Positions 19,444-30,111 of a DNA stretch of 64,000 nucleotides are shown one piece after another. The notes beneath the pieces were generated by a model. It ran no database searches. It had not been told where the DNA came from and was given only the letters and a program-made list of their open reading frames with translations. Position 1 is the stretch's first letter. The number at the start of each line of letters is the position of its first letter. The translations under genes and the position numbers were made by a program. Origin of the DNA: Leptolinea tardivitalis (lineage in GTDB: Bacteria > Chloroflexota > Anaerolineae > Anaerolineales > Anaerolineaceae); assembly GCF_001050275.1 (NCBI RefSeq), contig NZ_BBYA01000015.1:1-64000 (forward strand), written 5' to 3'.

Positions 19444-20697
19444 ATGCCGTTCGTCAGTGAACTTATGGGGCGAAAAGTAACCGATATAGATGGCAACACC
19501 ATAGGAACCCTGGTAGACCTGATAGCCACACAGGTCAATATTCCCATACCCAAGATCATCGCTATAAAAGTTAAGAGAAGTAATGGCAATGTGAACATAC
19601 CTGCCACAGATGTAGCAGCCCTATTTGCACCCATAATTCCATTGAACCAGCATCAGGGTAATCTATCAGTATATGAAGAGCAAAATGATGATCTGAATCT
19701 TGTAGAAGATGTGTTGGATAAACAAATCATTGACACCAACGGTGTTCGTGTCGTGCGGGTAAATGATCTCGAGATCACCAGGGTAAACGGTGAATTCTAT
19801 GTTTCCAACGTGGATATAGGCGGTGCAGGGTTATTACGTCGACTTGGTTTTAAAAGATCCACCCCGTCTGTTGCTGATAAAGCTGTTGGTGCCCTCCCAT
19901 CAGGGATGATTTCATGGGAAGACGTGGAATTAATCACCCATGATGAGCCCATGCGCTTAAAAGTTCCCAGTGACAAGCTGTCAGTTTTGCATCCGGCCGA
20001 CCTTGCTGAAATCCTTTCTGACCTTAACCGACAGGAAGGCAGCAAATTGTTGGAGTCTCTGGACGATGAGACACTGGCTGATACCCTGGAAGAGGTAGAA
20101 CCTGATTTTCAGGCCAGTCTGGTTGAACAACTACCCAATGAACGTATAGCAGACGTCCTGGAGGAAATGTCACCAGACGAAGCAGCCGACCTGCTTGCCG
20201 AACTTCCGGAAGACCGCTCTGAACAACTGTTGAACCTCATGGAAAAGGATGAGGCAGAAGATGTTCGTAAGCTTCTTACCTTCCCGGAGGAATCCGCTGG
20301 CGGTATCATGAATACCGAATTTGTCACTCTTCCCGTTGATCTCACTGCCGGTCAGGCAATCACTCGGATCAGGGAAACAGCCAATGAAGCAGAGACTATT
20401 TACTACCTGTATGTAACAGATGAAGCCGATCATCTTCTGGGAGTGTTTTCTCTGCGTCAATTAGTGTTGGCGAATCCAAAAGCTCATATAAAAGATTTTA
20501 TGGAGACACACCTGATCACTGTGGAATTGACAGATGATCAGAACCATTGCGCACAGATCATTTCAAAATACAATTTACTGGCAGTTCCGGTAGTTGACAA
20601 GAATAATGTAATCCACGGCATTGTTACGGCCGATGATGCGTTGGACAAGATTATCCCGACCGCCTGGAAGAAACGTCTTCCCAAGCTTTATCATTAA
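19444..20697 (+). CDS. Soluble PRC-barrel / MgtE_N / CBS-domain protein
   Basis: 417 residues from ATG 19444 with a strong AGGAGG; an ATG at 19414 in the same frame lacks an RBS. Two PRC-barrel-like segments come first (FVSELMGRKVTDIDGNTIG and a second around VLDKQIIDTNGVRVVRV). An MgtE_N superhelical domain follows (HPADLAEILSDLNRQEG, EEMSPDEAADLLAELPEDR), then a CBS pair (residues about 275-410). No transmembrane segment is present, so the channel part of MgtE is missing. In MgtE the N and CBS domains sense cytosolic Mg2+. Here the module is encoded 21 bases upstream of an NRAMP-like transporter and may regulate it (inference). Confidence 0.88.
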   Translation: MPFVSELMGRKVTDIDGNTIGTLVDLIATQVNIPIPKIIAIKVKRSNGNVNIPATDVAALFAPIIPLNQHQGNLSVYEEQNDDLNLVEDVLDKQIIDTNGVRVVRVNDLEITRVNGEFYVSNVDIGGAGLLRRLGFKRSTPSVADKAVGALPSGMISWEDVELITHDEPMRLKVPSDKLSVLHPADLAEILSDLNRQEGSKLLESLDDETLADTLEEVEPDFQASLVEQLPNERIADVLEEMSPDEAADLLAELPEDRSEQLLNLMEKDEAEDVRKLLTFPEESAGGIMNTEFVTLPVDLTAGQAITRIRETANEAETIYYLYVTDEADHLLGVFSLRQLVLANPKAHIKDFMETHLITVELTDDQNHCAQIISKYNLLAVPVVDKNNVIHGIVTADDALDKIIPTAWKKRLPKLYH

Positions 20698-20718
20698 TTC
20701 CCTATCCAGGAGGAGCAT

Positions 20719-21981
20719 ATGGCTTTCTTCAAAAAACTGAAGCGCTATCGGGCGCGCTTCCTCTTATTGCTGGCCGTTGTTGGTCCCGGGATCATCACAG
20801 CAAATGTTGATAATGATGCCGGTGGAATTGCCACGTATTCCGTTGCAGGCGCACATTATGGATATACCCTGTTATGGATGATGCCCCTGGTTGGTTTGGC
20901 ACTCATTATTATTCAAGAAATGTCTGCCCGTCTGGGTGTGGTGACAGGTAAAGGCCTGGCAGACCTTATCCGTGAAGGATTGGGGGTCAAATGGACGACC
21001 ATCATCCTCGGTATGCTTCTGTTTGTGAACCTGGCAAATACCGTTTCAGAATTTGCCGGTATAGCTGCCAGTATGGAAATATTTGGTATCAGCAAGTACA
21101 TTTCTGTTCCACTGGCAGCGGTGGGTGTCTGGTTCCTGATTGTCAAAGGAAATTACAAAACCACCGAGAGGATTTTTCTGGTGGCCAGCGCAATCTATCT
21201 TTCTTATGTCATCTCCGGTTTTCTGGCACACCCTGATTGGTCTGAGGTATTCAATGCCTCTATTTCTCCATCTTTTCGTTTTGATGCCGGGTACGTTACT
21301 ATATTTGTCACCATTATCGGTACAACAATCGCACCCTGGATGCAGTTCTACCAGCAATCCTCTATAGTTGATAAAGGGATTAAGCTCGAGGATTACAAAT
21401 ATGAAAAGGTGGATGTCCTGGTTGGGTCACTCTTCGCCGTCGTTGTAGCAGCTTTTATTATGATTGCCTGTGCAGCGACGATCTTTAAAACAGGTGCCCG
21501 AATTGAAGGCGCAAAAGATGCGGCTTTGGCATTGGGACCTCTGGCTGGAGAAAATGCCACCATTCTATTTGCATTAGGATTGTTGAATGCATCTCTGTTT
21601 TCCGCCGCCATCTTACCCCTCTCCACAGCATATACCGTCTGTGAAGCATTTGGTTGGGAAAGCAGTATCAGCCATGATTTAAAAGATGCACCTATGTTTT
21701 TTGGTATCTACACCGCCTTGATAGTACTTGGAGCTGCTATCATCTTGTTGCCCATAAAGTCTTTGATTGATGCCATGATGCTAAGTCAAACGTTCAACGG
21801 TGTGCTCTTGCCTGTTATTCTGATTTCCATGCTTTCACTGATCAATAATCGGCGTATTATGGGAGATTATGTCAACGGTAAAGTGTTTAATATTTTTGCC
21901 TGGATAACAGTTATTATTCTGATCATCCTGGCAGGCATTTTGGTGATAACAACATTTATCCCTGGTTTTGTTCCGGTATAA
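20719..21981 (+). CDS. NRAMP-family divalent metal transporter, divergent motifs
   Basis: A 420-residue protein with about 11 transmembrane segments and the NRAMP opening VVGPGIITANVDNDAGGIATYS. The canonical metal-binding DPGN of helix 1 reads DNDAG, and the MPH motif of helix 6 is replaced by TIAPWMQFYQQSS. Such substitutions are known in NRAMP-related transporters with altered ion choice, including Mg2+ carriers; the ion here is not established. AGGAGG precedes the ATG. It forms an operon with the soluble MgtE_N-CBS gene. Confidence 0.82.
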   Translation: MAFFKKLKRYRARFLLLLAVVGPGIITANVDNDAGGIATYSVAGAHYGYTLLWMMPLVGLALIIIQEMSARLGVVTGKGLADLIREGLGVKWTTIILGMLLFVNLANTVSEFAGIAASMEIFGISKYISVPLAAVGVWFLIVKGNYKTTERIFLVASAIYLSYVISGFLAHPDWSEVFNASISPSFRFDAGYVTIFVTIIGTTIAPWMQFYQQSSIVDKGIKLEDYKYEKVDVLVGSLFAVVVAAFIMIACAATIFKTGARIEGAKDAALALGPLAGENATILFALGLLNASLFSAAILPLSTAYTVCEAFGWESSISHDLKDAPMFFGIYTALIVLGAAIILLPIKSLIDAMMLSQTFNGVLLPVILISMLSLINNRRIMGDYVNGKVFNIFAWITVIILIILAGILVITTFIPGFVPV

Positions 21982-21999
21982 ATAGTCTTATGAAAAATC

Positions 22000-22029
22000 T
22001 TGCCAAAAACTGATAGTCAGGCTTATAAT
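22000..22029 (+). promoter_or_regulatory. Promoter of tRNA-Pro
   Basis: TTGCCA (22000-22005) and TATAAT (22024-22029) with an 18-base spacer, 10 bases before the tRNA. Confidence 0.65.
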
Positions 22030-22039
22030 ACAAAACATT

Positions 22040-22116
<77 letters not shown>

Positions 22117-22125
22117 CAGGCCAAT

Positions 22126-22180
22126 CACAGACATGTATACCTGTTCATTTGAGTAGGCATACGGTCTGTGGTTTTGTTTT
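22126..22180 (+). terminator. Terminator of tRNA-Pro
   Basis: CACAGAC (22126-22132) pairs with GTCTGTG (22164-22170), with an inner GTAT/ATAC helix. TTTTGTTTT follows. Confidence 0.75.
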
Positions 22181-22303
22181 ACGCACTTTTGGGGACTAAT
22201 CATCGACCGATTGCAAGAATTTCTCAAAATTACCTCCTTTCTATTGATTATCGTTGAGAATAATCGCCGAAGCACTAGATGACACTTCAGCTCATAAGAT
22301 GAT

Positions 22304-25300
22304 ATTTCAATCCACGCCCCCGCATGGGGAGCGACATCTTTGCCCCGGATATCCTCCGGGGTTGCCTGGGATTTCAATCCACGCCCCCGCATGGGGAGCG
22401 GCGCAAATACACAGGGTAACCTGTGGGGAGGCAAGATTTCAATCCACGCCCCCGCATGGGGAGCGACGGGGGCGTCCTTGCTGGCCCAACCGAAAGGTTG
22501 GATTTCAATCCACGCCCCCGCATGGGGAGCGACCAGGTACAGCGCGAGAAAGAATTAACCTAGTAAATTTCAATCCACGCCCCCGCATGGGGAGCGACAT
22601 GTAATCCTGCGGACAGACGCAAAAACACGTTCTATTTCAATCCACGCCCCCGCATGGGGAGCGACGAGTTCTTTCATTGGATTTATTGTAAGCAATGTAA
22701 CATTTCAATCCACGCCCCCGCATGGGGAGCGACCGAGTGACATTTGTCATATCTACCTATTGACAATATTTCAATCCACGCCCCCGCATGGGGAGCGACT
22801 TGTGACTTGGTTGAGGCAATTTTAGGCGGTAGCATTTCAATCCACGCCCCCGCATGGGGAGCGACCGAGTGACATTTGTCATATCTACCTATTGACAATA
22901 TTTCAATCCACGCCCCCGCATGGGGAGCGACTTGTGACTTGGTTGAGGCAATTTTAGGCGGTAGCATTTCAATCCACGCCCCCGCATGGGGAGCGACCAG
23001 GGTAGTGTGACCTAATAGCTTTTTCAGTGTATTTCAATCCACGCCCCCGCATGGGGAGCGACGGAGGAAATAATAAAGAATATTCAAATAGAAAAATTTC
23101 AATCCACGCCCCCGCATGGGGAGCGACGTTCTACGATTGGTCTGACGGTGACACATGGTGATTTCAATCCACGCCCCCGCATGGGGAGCGACTTATGGCC
23201 GGCGCAGAAGTGGCCCAGGCTGGTATATTTCAATCCACGCCCCCGCATGGGGAGCGACGTAAAATTGAAGAGATTTTACAATGTTTGCTAGATATTTCAA
23301 TCCACGCCCCCGCATGGGGAGCGACCTCGTATTCGGACATGTCATCGGCAAATTTGTCTATTTCAATCCACGCCCCCGCATGGGGAGCGACAAACCGTCA
23401 CCTCCTTCGTATCTGGAGACAACACATTTCAATCCACGCCCCCGCATGGGGAGCGACTGGTAAGAAAATATTCGGCCGCCTGGAAATTGTCAATTTCAAT
23501 CCACGCCCCCGCATGGGGAGCGACCCCAGGACAAATCTGTTTCTCCCCTGAATTTGTATTTCAATCCACGCCCCCGCATGGGGAGCGACTTGACTGTGGC
23601 TGTGACCTGCCCACCCCGCTGGATATTTCAATCCACGCCCCCGCATGGGGAGCGACGCCCAGGGTAGGCGCCCCCGGACTGTATCTCCCTATTTCAATCC
23701 ACGCCCCCGCATGGGGAGCGACTTCTTGCGTTGCGTATTTGATGGCATTATATTTTATTTCAATCCACGCCCCCGCATGGGGAGCGACGATATCAATAAC
23801 AGCAACAGCAAATACCCTGACATTTCAATCCACGCCCCCGCATGGGGAGCGACCCTTGGGATGGTTCATTTACCGCAGCCATCAGAATTTCAATCCACGC
23901 CCCCGCATGGGGAGCGACGAACTGGATCATAGTTGAAGCCTATGATTCCAGAATTTCAATCCACGCCCCCGCATGGGGAGCGACAAGGACGCAACGAATA
24001 CCGAAAAAATCAAAAAAAGTATTTCAATCCACGCCCCCGCATGGGGAGCGACTTTTTTCCTCTACTTCCTACATATTTTGTGATATATTTCAATCCACGC
24101 CCCCGCATGGGGAGCGACGACCATAGCATTAGCCACTAAAGAGGGTGTATTAATTTCAATCCACGCCCCCGCATGGGGAGCGACAAGATTGACTCATGGG
24201 CTATTTTGGAGCCAGGCGAATTTCAATCCACGCCCCCGCATGGGGAGCGACTAAATAGGGAAAAACAGTGCGCCGAAGCCAGGATATTTCAATCCACGCC
24301 CCCGCATGGGGAGCGACGCCGGAGACTATTGACCTGGCGTTTGGAAAACTGATTTCAATCCACGCCCCCGCATGGGGAGCGACACAGCAAACAGCCAAAA
24401 TCCTTGATCGTTTTCTCCATTTCAATCCACGCCCCCGCATGGGGAGCGACAGGATGGATTTGACGGAGCGTTGATCAACCTGTGATTTCAATCCACGCCC
24501 CCGCATGGGGAGCGACCTATATCATTCTCGATCCATGGCCGCTGCAGGAATTTCAATCCACGCCCCCGCATGGGGAGCGACGAAAAACTCCCTGCCGGAT
24601 GCGTAATTGTGCGCCATTTTCAATCCACGCCCCCGCATGGGGAGCGACCCGCTACCCCTACCGCTACCCCCGATATTATAGTATTTCAATCCACGCCCCC
24701 GCATGGGGAGCGACCATCCATGGGCAGACAGTACCGGTATTACCTCATTTCAATCCACGCCCCCGCATGGGGAGCGACCATTTGTAGGTGATTAATCCAC
24801 CGCGTTTGATTTTATTTCAATCCACGCCCCCGCATGGGGAGCGACGGCCGGAGATATTGTCAGGCCGATCGGGGATTATGTATTTCAATCCACGCCCCCG
24901 CATGGGGAGCGACGGATACACCGGCACTGCTGTTCCGGATCATGCAGATTTCAATCCACGCCCCCGCATGGGGAGCGACCGTTGACCTTGCCCCATACTG
25001 GGGCAGGCATCCCATTTCAATCCACGCCCCCGCATGGGGAGCGACGATATTCGGGCAGCGGATCCGGCGCCGAACGCAAGATTTCAATCCACGCCCCCGC
25101 ATGGGGAGCGACTCCAGACCAACCTGTCCCCAGTCTGTCTTGGTGAAATTTCAATCCACGCCCCCGCATGGGGAGCGACCTACCGGGCTATATCTTTCGG
25201 CCGCGCTGGACTGATTTCAATCCACGCCCCCGCATGGGGAGCGACACCGGGCGGGATGGGTCAGCCGGACGGAGAAATGATTTCAATCCACGCCCCCGCA

Positions 25301-28300
25301 TGGGGAGCGACGTCATGCAGGTGCGCTATCCGTGCTTCTGGCGGATTTCAATCCACGCCCCCGCATGGGGAGCGACGATGATATCTCATTCAAGGTATGT
25401 ATTGTTAATGAATTTCAATCCACGCCCCCGCATGGGGAGCGACCAGCCAGTCGCATCTGTTCCTTGATCATATTATCATTTCAATCCACGCCCCCGCATG
25501 GGGAGCGACGCTACCCCCGACATTGTAGCAAACATTCATGGTCATTTCAATCCACGCCCCCGCATGGGGAGCGACTTGGTAGGCACGGTGGATTTCCCTC
25601 GTTCACTGATTTCAATCCACGCCCCCGCATGGGGAGCGACGGAGGAGAGGCGACATGCAAATTATAAATGTCGTTATTTCAATCCACGCCCCCGCATGGG
25701 GAGCGACGTGACGAATGCCGGAAATCCAGGCATCTTCACCAATTATTTCAATCCACGCCCCCGCATGGGGAGCGACTCTGCGGGGGCATCAAATGAGCGA
25801 GACAAAACCCATTTCAATCCACGCCCCCGCATGGGGAGCGACGTCCAGCGCGTCAAGGGCTTTGCGGTCACGGTCTATTTCAATCCACGCCCCCGCATGG
25901 GGAGCGACTGCTTGCGGGCGATGATATGGCGTAACCTTTTTTATTTCAATCCACGCCCCCGCATGGGGAGCGACAGGAATGCGGGTGGTGGTACAAAATA
26001 TTCGGGGAATTTCAATCCACGCCCCCGCATGGGGAGCGACTCCGGCGGTGGTGGGGTAGGAGGATGAGATGAGCATTTCAATCCACGCCCCCGCATGGGG
26101 AGCGACAATCGTCTACATGGTTGGACGTGGCAGGCTGGATATTTCAATCCACGCCCCCGCATGGGGAGCGACCCATCTATGATGTGGTGGTGTTTTCGGC
26201 ATACGGATTTCAATCCACGCCCCCGCATGGGGAGCGACATATTCGGGCAGCGGATCCGGCGCCGAACGCAAGATTTCAATCCACGCCCCCGCATGGGGAG
26301 CGACGGCTGTAATATTCGCCGGGCTGCTGGATGGCCAATTTCAATCCACGCCCCCGCATGGGGAGCGACTTTTGGTGCTGTTTTGGTCAAAATGGTTCGT
26401 ATATTTCAATCCACGCCCCCGCATGGGGAGCGACTTTACGGGCGTTCAAAAGTGCCCAGGTAGAACATATTTCAATCCACGCCCCCGCATGGGGAGCGAC
26501 TAAATGGTCGCCTCGTACCCGTTTGTCAGGCGCAGATTTCAATCCACGCCCCCGCATGGGGAGCGACGGCAGTATCAGGGTTTGAGCCTCGGCAATTTCT
26601 GATTTCAATCCACGCCCCCGCATGGGGAGCGACCGCGCTGGCTGGGGCATAACAACGTCGAGGTCACATTTCAATCCACGCCCCCGCATGGGGAGCGACG
26701 CGCGGGGTCGCACAGTGGCCGTTGCCTGACGGATTTCAATCCACGCCCCCGCATGGGGAGCGACGCAAAGTTGTACTATATACACAACTGCCATATTAGA
26801 TTTCAATCCACGCCCCCGCATGGGGAGCGACGTCATGCAGGTGCGCTATCCGTGCTTCTGGCGGATTTCAATCCACGCCCCCGCATGGGGAGCGACGTGA
26901 CAGCTTGCAGGGAGCTTCATAGGCGCTGGTATTTCAATCCACGCCCCCGCATGGGGAGCGACAGCATTGATTTACAGACGCCAGTTTTCCACGGGAATTT
27001 CAATCCACGCCCCCGCATGGGGAGCGACGCCATTATGCAGTACCTGTCAAAATGGTGCGGGCATTTCAATCCACGCCCCCGCATGGGGAGCGACATCCGT
27101 AAATTTCGCCCTTCTGTTCCCCATCAGCATTTCAATCCACGCCCCCGCATGGGGAGCGACAAAAGCGGATCATCCATATGGGCATCCGGTCGTATTTCAA
27201 TCCACGCCCCCGCATGGGGAGCGACTAATACATGATTTCCCGCCGACGCCGGCTTTGATGATTTCAATCCACGCCCCCGCATGGGGAGCGACGTGACATT
27301 TACCACGGCTACCTAGGATATCAATATTTCAATCCACGCCCCCGCATGGGGAGCGACGTTCCCGCGTGCGAACGCCTCAATCGACAATGCCGCATTTCAA
27401 TCCACGCCCCCGCATGGGGAGCGACCATGATGTAGATGGCGCGGCGCCTGCTATGGGGATATTTCAATCCACGCCCCCGCATGGGGAGCGACGGGATTGG
27501 TAATCCAACCAAAGCCGCGTGGCGCGCATTTCAATCCACGCCCCCGCATGGGGAGCGACCCCGAACAACCGTGTTTGTGGCGTAGCATCTCCAGATTTCA
27601 ATCCACGCCCCCGCATGGGGAGCGACGATTGATCAAACTGGATGGTTTTCTGGCTGGCATAAATTTCAATCCACGCCCCCGCATGGGGAGCGACTTGTGG
27701 ATGCAACTGTTACATTGGATACGACCAGATTTCAATCCACGCCCCCGCATGGGGAGCGACCCGGTACCGTCCTTGATATACAAATCAATTTGAGATTTCA
27801 ATCCACGCCCCCGCATGGGGAGCGACGAGCGTCAGACAGGGCAACAATCTCGCGGCCTTTATTTCAATCCACGCCCCCGCATGGGGAGCGACTCCAGGAG
27901 TATATACCATTGTGATGCAGACTGGGATTTCAATCCACGCCCCCGCATGGGGAGCGACCGGCCGCCATTGAAAAAGCCGAAGCATTGGAAAGTATTTCAA
28001 TCCACGCCCCCGCATGGGGAGCGACATGTCGATTATTGGTTGCCGACCCGCCCCTGTCCATTTCAATCCACGCCCCCGCATGGGGAGCGACTTCATGTTG
28101 CGGGTGGTAATCTTCGACATATTGATTTCAATCCACGCCCCCGCATGGGGAGCGACCAAACGCCATACCCGCGCTCTGCCAGCCATCGAAATTTCAATCC
28201 ACGCCCCCGCATGGGGAGCGACCGTGTGATTTGCGGATCATTGTTTATTCCAATCTATTTCAATCCACGCCCCCGCATGGGGAGCGACGGCAATCCCAAC

Positions 28301-28620
28301 CATCATAACGGCGCTACTGGAATTTCAATCCACGCCCCCGCATGGGGAGCGACGTGATGCTGGCGGAGCGTTCATCGTCGGTGATAGTATTTCAATCCAC
28401 GCCCCCGCATGGGGAGCGACGCTGCCGTTATCAGCATAGGCAGGTTTTGGATAATATTTCAATCCACGCCCCCGCATGGGGAGCGACTTATCCGTCCGGT
28501 GGAATCGGTCCATGATCTTGTCATTTCAATCCACGCCCCCGCATGGGGAGCGACTCCGGCGGATGATGACCCGGATTATGACCTGGAGATTTCAATCCAC
28601 GCCCCCGCATGGGGAGCGAC
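22304..28620 (-). CRISPR. Type I-C CRISPR array, 96 repeats / 95 spacers
   Basis: The repeats are 32 nt, reading ATTTCAATCCACGCCCCCGC then ATGGGGAGCGAC on the plus strand; spacers are mostly 33-36 nt. The repeat is of the kind used by subtype I-C. In that family the crRNA 5' handle derives from the end TGGATTGAAAT, so transcription should run on the minus strand from 28620 towards 22304, the same direction as the cas operon. The leader-proximal (young) end is then 28620. Repeats are almost perfectly conserved. The second from the distal end (22371-22402) ends GC instead of AC, and the one at about 24617 has its first base changed. Several spacers are duplicated. Open frames running through the array are artefacts. 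Confidence 0.98.
22734..22965 (-). repeat. Tandem duplication of two repeat-spacer units inside the array
   Basis: Spacers at 22734-22767 and 22800-22833 recur identically at 22866-22899 and 22932-22965, a 132-bp period. This is an A-B-A-B order near the old end of the array. Confidence 0.95.
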
Positions 28621-28778
28621 CGCAATTTCTGGCGATATTATTATCACTATCCCCCATATACTGGGGATCAATTGCTTTTATCTAATAAATCTCCCTTCTT
28701 TAAACGAAATTCTATCAAAAATGACTGCTTTTTTCCTGCGAACCTCAACAGCAATCCGTGTGAACATACACTTCGCAA
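28621..28778 (-). promoter_or_regulatory. Leader of the type I-C array
   Basis: 158 AT-rich bases between the cas2 stop and the first (leader-proximal) repeat, in the position and orientation expected of a leader. It contains a small hairpin (ATCCCC/GGGGAT, 28649-28668). No coding sequence is seen. Promoter boxes were not resolved. Confidence 0.7.
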
Positions 28779-29069
28779 TTATATAATTAACGTTCCTTCC
28801 AAATCCATGGTTTTTTTTGATCCCACATGATACACCCTCGTTTTCCATTCATCACCTAAATAATAAAACCGGAGGCTGTCCTTTTCCTTATCCATTATCT
28901 TCTCCAATTGATCCTGCAATTGTTTGAACATGGCCGGTTCAATAAGGCATTCAAAAACAGAGTTTTGGACACGCTGACCGTAGTTCGTGCACTTTTTGGC
29001 CATTTTCGCCAGCCTTTTTTTCCCGGCGGCTGTCTCTGTATTAACATCGTATGTAATCAAAACCATCAT
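28779..29069 (-). CDS. cas2: CRISPR-associated endonuclease Cas2 (type I-C)
   Basis: 96 residues: MMVLITYDVNTETAAGKKRLAKMAKKC with the catalytic-type Asp in the first strand (ITYDV), QNSVFECL in strand 2, and the dimer-swapping C-terminus. It forms the spacer-integration complex with Cas1. The open frame extends upstream into cas1, but ATG 29069 follows AGGA by eight bases and gives the normal Cas2 length. It is the last cas gene before the leader. Confidence 0.95.
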   Translation of the reverse strand: MMVLITYDVNTETAAGKKRLAKMAKKCTNYGQRVQNSVFECLIEPAMFKQLQDQLEKIMDKEKDSLRFYYLGDEWKTRVYHVGSKKTMDLEGTLII

Positions 29070-29079
29070 GGTGATTTTC

Positions 29080-30111
29080 CTAATTCCAGAAAAAAGGTGG
29101 ATAAGCGTCAATATCTCCCCGTAAATACCGAGCCAGAAGCAGTGCCTGAATATAAGGGACAAGACCAAGTGACACTCTCTCTTGCAGGTAGGGATGGGTG
29201 ATCTGGTCCTTTTTTCTCTCCTGCCAGACAGTAAGCACTTTTTTACGGGTATCATCATCCATAAGAAATCCTCCGCTTTCTTTCTCTATAAATCCAGAAC
29301 CATCAATCTGCTTTAGATTCACCATCGATAGAGCAAGCCGATCTGCCATAACAGGCCGCAACTCCTCCATAAGATCAAGAGCAAGTGAAGGTCTGCCGGG
29401 GCGATCCTGATGAAGAAAGCCTACATACGGATCCAAACCAACGGATTCTAAGGCTGAAGCGGCATCGTTGGCCAACATTGTGTACAAAAAAGATAGTAAC
29501 GCATTCATCCTATCCAATGGTGGGCGTCTATTGCGTCCGGAAAAATGGAAGTCGTCTTTTTGATGTAAAATCATATGGTTGAAAATACTAAAGTAGACAC
29601 GGGCAGCACTTCCCTCGTATCCCATGAGCTCTGAAACTTCCGTGCTATTCTTTACCTGCATCAGCATTTCCTTTAACGAAAAAGATGCATTAGATAACAG
29701 ATCTCCATCGACCAGAATTGCATGGTCTCGAATTGTTCTATTGATAACCTTGCGACAATTTGAAATTTTTCCAAGTAAAAATCCCGAAGCAATGCGGGCA
29801 CTTTCTGATTCATTCTCAGAAACCCGATATTGCTTTTTCCGCAATAGAACATTTCCGCGTACTTTGCCCTCCACTCTGGCGAGAAATTTACCATTAGGAG
29901 TAAGAAAGCATAATCTAATATTCTTTTCGGCACAGGCGCCCATCAATCCTGGGCTAACACCCTGATAGTTAAAGCAAATGATCTGCTCAAGGTTGTGCAA
30001 AGGAACCCTGGCAATAGTTCTTTCATCCTGTCGAAGAACGATATTTTCTCCATCTAATCCCAGGTAGGAATCTGGAGTGGTGATGTATAAAACATTAAGC
30101 AGTTTTTTCAT
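29080..30111 (-). CDS. cas1: CRISPR-associated endonuclease Cas1 (type I-C)
   Basis: A 343-residue integrase of the spacer-acquisition complex. The N-terminal beta domain starts LLNVLYITTPDSYLGLDGENIVL. The metal-binding residues lie around GYEGSAARVYFSIFNHMI (Glu), the Asn-Arg-Arg-Pro-Pro-Asp (GRNRRPPLD) region, and HQDRPGRPSLALDLMEELRPVMADRLAL (His, Asp). Its ATG follows the cas4 stop directly. It is clearly distinct from the type III cas1 at 55469. Confidence 0.96.
   Translation of the reverse strand: MKKLLNVLYITTPDSYLGLDGENIVLRQDERTIARVPLHNLEQIICFNYQGVSPGLMGACAEKNIRLCFLTPNGKFLARVEGKVRGNVLLRKKQYRVSENESESARIASGFLLGKISNCRKVINRTIRDHAILVDGDLLSNASFSLKEMLMQVKNSTEVSELMGYEGSAARVYFSIFNHMILHQKDDFHFSGRNRRPPLDRMNALLSFLYTMLANDAASALESVGLDPYVGFLHQDRPGRPSLALDLMEELRPVMADRLALSMVNLKQIDGSGFIEKESGGFLMDDDTRKKVLTVWQERKKDQITHPYLQERVSLGLVPYIQALLLARYLRGDIDAYPPFFWN

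Noticed and set aside
22254-28520. Dozens of overlapping open frames through the I-C array (peptides with NPRPRMGSD or IHAPAWGAT repeats)
   Set aside because: They translate the CRISPR repeat in different frames and have no RBS or conservation.
28779-29258. Longer Cas2 with 63 extra N-terminal residues
   Set aside because: The extra part lies within cas1. The start at 29069 has an RBS and gives the normal length.
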